From assembly GCA_029224185.1 (NCBI GenBank), contig CM055195.1, positions 24,199,048 through 24,263,047 of the forward strand: DNA of 64,000 nt, written 5' to 3'. A model generated the notes under the pieces. The model ran no database searches, had not been told where the DNA came from, and saw nothing but the letters and a program-made list of their open reading frames with translations. Source of the stretch: Karalla daura. Its lineage: Eukaryota > Chordata > Actinopteri > Chaetodontiformes > Leiognathidae. This document shows, piece after piece, positions 60,601 to 64,000 of this stretch (positions are counted from its first letter, which is position 1; every line of letters begins with the position of its first letter). The translations under genes and the position numbers were made by a program.

Positions 60601-63519
60601 CTTGCTTCTCTCCCTGCCTGTTGCTTTGAACATCTACCAGGGTAAATGGAATATATCTTACAAGTGTGGTTGGCTCACCATCAGGTGGAAGTCTGCTTTG
60701 TGCAGACTACCTACTTGGTCTGGGTTTTTGTCTCTTTGTCCTCCGGCTCTTAGATGTGGACCTTCAGCTTAAGCAGCGAATCCATAGTTTGTTGTTGTGT
60801 CAGACAGCTCCATTGTCAGAGGCTCGTTTCTGTCCTTGCAGTAGACTCCTTTCTAGCTATGCCCCAAAAAGCTTCCTCCACTGGTAAAATGCTTTAGAGC
60901 TAAGGAGGCCACCAGCCTCTGAATGCGATATGCATCAGCCTAAACTTTTCCATTAGATGTCACTTACATTTTTGGTTTATTTACTTGTTTTGAGATCACA
61001 GATTTATGTCTGACTTATGGGTATATTAAATTTTTTTTACACCACTCAAAGCATCTTGATATGTTTGGTAAAATGATCACAAACACTTACCCCGCACCCT
61101 GTCATTTACTTAGTGCAGTATTGTAGGGTTGTTCAAATAATGTATGTAACTCTTCACAGCCCTCCAGTTCCATCACATCCACTCACACAACTAAAATAAG
61201 ATAAGATAAATTACAAAATGTGTACAGTGTAGTACATGAGTACATGAATGTTTGCCAAAACATTTGTCCCACGTGTTGTGCTGTATGCCCCGAAAGCCAG
61301 GGGAGTGATAATCAGAGCAGAGACCTGTTGTTTGTATGCTTTATTGACTTGCTCCAGGGTCTTTAGCAGGGTCTCATGCTCTTTTGTCCACAAGACAAAT
61401 CGTCCGTTGGTCCCGAGCTTGCAAGGTAGGAGCTCACAAGGCAACACAATAAACAAGTCCAAAGCACAACTCACTTCGAAAGACATGCATGAGTCACTTC
61501 CTAGGGCCAGATATGATGTGTGTGCTGCCACAAGTATTACATTACGGAAATCTGTGGTCGAGAGTGACTGCCTGAGTGCCGGGTAAACATCAACATTATG
61601 TTTCTCGGGACAATGGAGTTTTATTGAGCGTCTGTACTCTGGGCGCTCTCATTTCCCAGAAAACGTGACTCAAATCGGTCTGCTCCGGCCAGGTTGGATT
61701 TTAGAATATCTGTTCCCTTGTTTTCACTCCGTGAGGAAGCAAGGCGACGTATGCTCAGACAGTGAGAGAAGCTATTCCAGATCCAATATTTCTGGGTCAC
61801 TGTGCACACTGCCACTGACCAGGTGGGATCTGCGTGCTCCAGCTGTGCTGCTCTTTGATGCGTTTACTGTACATTGGTTGTCTGAGCAACGGCACGAGCA
61901 TTCAGATCATTACTGCATTTCTAAATTGCCCTCTTGATTTGACAGACTGCAGGACCCTTTTCAATTCTTGGTTGTTATTTGTTGACGACTCGAGCCGTCA
62001 TGCAGCTCACATTTGCCTCCTTATTTGACAACAGAGGAGGATGTGGAGTGCACCTGATTTGTTATTGCTGCTTTCACTGCTGGTGTGTGTGTGCTGGTTT
62101 ATGCCGCATATGACCCCAAACAAGCACCGTATAGAGTAGGGAAAGTCACCATGAATCCAATCAGAGAAGTAGAAATAGAGAAACATTCAAGGGATTTGTG
62201 GCTCATTCCTCAATCACATGTGAAAGGGCCTGAAACTGATTTGAAGAAATTGACTCAAAGTAGAAATTGGCAACAGCAGGGAAGAAGAAAAACAGAAACA
62301 AACAGTCCTGGGTTTGGCACCAGTTCCTATCTGATTTCTCCTTCTGCAATTCTAATAAAACATGTAGTATATAGCACGTACAACGAGTGTAAGAGTGATG
62401 GGAAATGCTCTTGGAAGAGCATTTACACGCACGCAGACACTGGGCTACAAGAAATGTTGAAAAGATAACCTGCAATACATCTCATTTGAATACAGACAGC
62501 CGGGGAGTTGATCTGGATAATGTAACTTCCTGTCAGAAAACACCTTGTAGCTCTTTCTCTGACACAAAATGAATGTAAGTTATCAAGTGCACAACAGCCA
62601 TGACATTTCTCAAAGGCTACAACATGGAAACAATATTCTTAGTGTCACGCAGACTTATATTAGGTACACCATACACTAGCTGACAATTCCTCCCCCTGCT
62701 ACCTTTTTGCCAGTACACAGACTTTGGCATTTTGTAGCATATATTGCGGACGTTCCACATTTAGAATAAAGTGTCAGGCACAATACCAAGGTTTCAATTT
62801 AAGATGGGAAGAAACTTTGGCTGGAGCTTTCAATTTCAAATATGAATTGTGTGTAATCCCTTTTGACAGGGTCAAACAGGGAGACTAACTAAAACTGAGT
62901 GATGGCAACTGGCCCGTTGCCTTTTCAAACCATTTTCAGTGCAGAGACAGCCGACTGTTTGCCCAGTTTGTGTTTATTACAAGTGGGTTTTTGCTCGAAA
63001 TGAGCAAAATATTGAAATATCATGTTTGTTTTGAATTCTGCAGCTTGGAAACACCAGTACATCCTTATTCACTTAGCTTACACTGACATTCTAATCTTGT
63101 TTCCAGAATTACCCCAGGAAACGCCATCTTGTTCAGATGATCTAAATCTGGATTATCATTTGTTTAAGTCAGTGAGAGAGAAAGAGAGAGGGAGAGGGAG
63201 TGTTTGACTGTTGGACTTCTAACGAGAGAGAGTGCTGTCAGCTCATAAGCCTGTCTCAGCAGATGCTGTGTGCTTTCAAGGCAATATAGAGAGAATCAAG
63301 TGAAGCACGCATTTCCCACCACCAGTTCCATACTCTCTGGCATAGCATTTTCTCAAAAAAAAAAAAAGCACCATGATGTCAAAAGACGAAGAATAAAAAG
63401 GAAAGGTTTGCCTCGCTGTCGGAGTGGCCTAGTCCTCGGAGCCAGGCCAGGCTCATTTAGCCACATCACTGCACCGGTGGAGGATTAATAGACAACAGTG
63501 CAGGTGTGACTTCCACTCA
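57621..63519. other. AT-rich, repeat-poor non-coding stretch
   Basis: No transposon end, RNA gene or exon was recognised over nearly 6 kb. Minor features are aagataagataaat at about 61197-61210 and an A-run at 63355-63367. The 127-codon plus frame 62085-62468 starts with Met and is fairly complex, but I cannot match it to any family. Confidence 0.45.
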
Positions 63520-63720
63520 CTGGTTGATGCCCATGTTTGAACTCCCTCTGCACTTTCTAATAACTTAACCGAGATAACCTGGTCATAATAAAGCAGCCAG
63601 TCGTTTTGGTATAATTTTCTGTGAAATAATTGTTTCAGGGTCATCAGGGATTGGTGTTTAATTCCCCTGAGCTTTCCCAATTTTCAGGGAGATTATTTAA
63701 TTTCCTCTCATGAATAAGAA
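63520..63720. promoter_or_regulatory. Candidate conserved non-coding element
   Basis: Repeat-free, including cactttctaataacttaacc, ggtataattttctgtgaaat and cagggagattatttaatttc. AT-rich with homeodomain-type words. Enhancer-like by texture only. Confidence 0.22.
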
Positions 63721-64000
63721 CACACTAAGATGTAATGCACCTCCAGCTCACTGTGTCCAGCATGTAGCGTTGTGTCGGGCTCCCCGGCTGGATGTTGTCT
63801 CCAGTCGCCACTCATCAATGACACAAACAGGTTAGAGCGTGGTTGGACAGCGGGCCTAAATCATTCCTTTTAACATGTGTGTGTGAGCTTGCATAATATC
63901 CTTCCCACAGACCATTTACAATCTGACAAGCAATAATGAATGCCAGTAGACTCATTGCCCTGAAAGATAAATTTAACTTTAATCAGGCTCCTTTGCCTTC
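63721..64000. other. Window end, nothing recognised
   Basis: Ordinary non-coding sequence to the window edge, with no truncated gene visible. Confidence 0.5.

Noticed and set aside
1..64000. CRISPR arrays, operons, phage or bacterial mobile islands
   Set aside because: There are no spaced repeats, no prokaryotic gene density and no long frames; base composition and repeats are those of a vertebrate nuclear genome.
1..64000. Endogenous retrovirus or LTR retrotransposon
   Set aside because: No paired long terminal repeats, primer-binding site, or gag/pol frames were seen; the possible repeat at 7740-8215 is too short and unclassified to support one.

Overview
This 64 kb window reads as nuclear genomic DNA of a ray-finned (teleost) fish, probably a percomorph. 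The evidence is the fossil DNA transposons (Tc1-like, hAT-like and mariner-like copies of types familiar from teleost genomes), the high density of (CA)n, (GA)n, (TA)n and poly-G/poly-C tracts, scattered CpG-rich segments, and a 100-base N block typical of a scaffold gap. Assignment to a species or a chromosome is not possible from the sequence alone.

I find no protein-coding gene, rRNA, tRNA or known microRNA that I can support. The open frames are short. The longer ones are simple repeats read as protein (for example the GAAA and CTGT tracts), or CpG-rich segments in which several frames on both strands are open at once because stop codons are scarce. No recognisable domain appears outside a decayed Tc1 transposase. 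The window is best read as an intergenic desert or the inside of a very large intron.

Layout. 1-8 kb: ordinary sequence, a long GAAA tract, a degenerate DNA element (4.45-4.97 kb), a dispersed-repeat fragment (5.75-6.17 kb) and a well-delimited non-autonomous hAT element (7.25-7.69 kb). 8-17 kb: CpG-rich blocks, homopolymer G/C tracts, AT/CA microsatellites able to fold, and the N gap. 17.9-20.4 kb: a composite element with long imperfect inverted repeats, whose interior shares sequence with the 5.75-6.17 kb fragment. 20.4-33.5 kb: mixed sequence, CpG-rich blocks at 24.5-25.0 and 26.1-29.8 kb and many microsatellites. 33.56-34.44 kb: an internally deleted Tc1-like transposon. 34.4-46 kb: mostly AT-rich, low-CpG sequence with few repeats and a TA-flanked mariner-like MITE (41.56-41.90 kb). 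46.1-50.3 kb: the strongest CpG-rich domain, with several G-runs. 50.3-64 kb: AT-rich, repeat-poor sequence.

Several repeat-free stretches rich in homeodomain-, octamer- and TCF/LEF-like words look like conserved non-coding elements. That is inference from texture only and needs cross-species alignment. No novel multi-gene system is visible. The most interesting structure is the long-inverted-repeat element at 17.9-20.4 kb.
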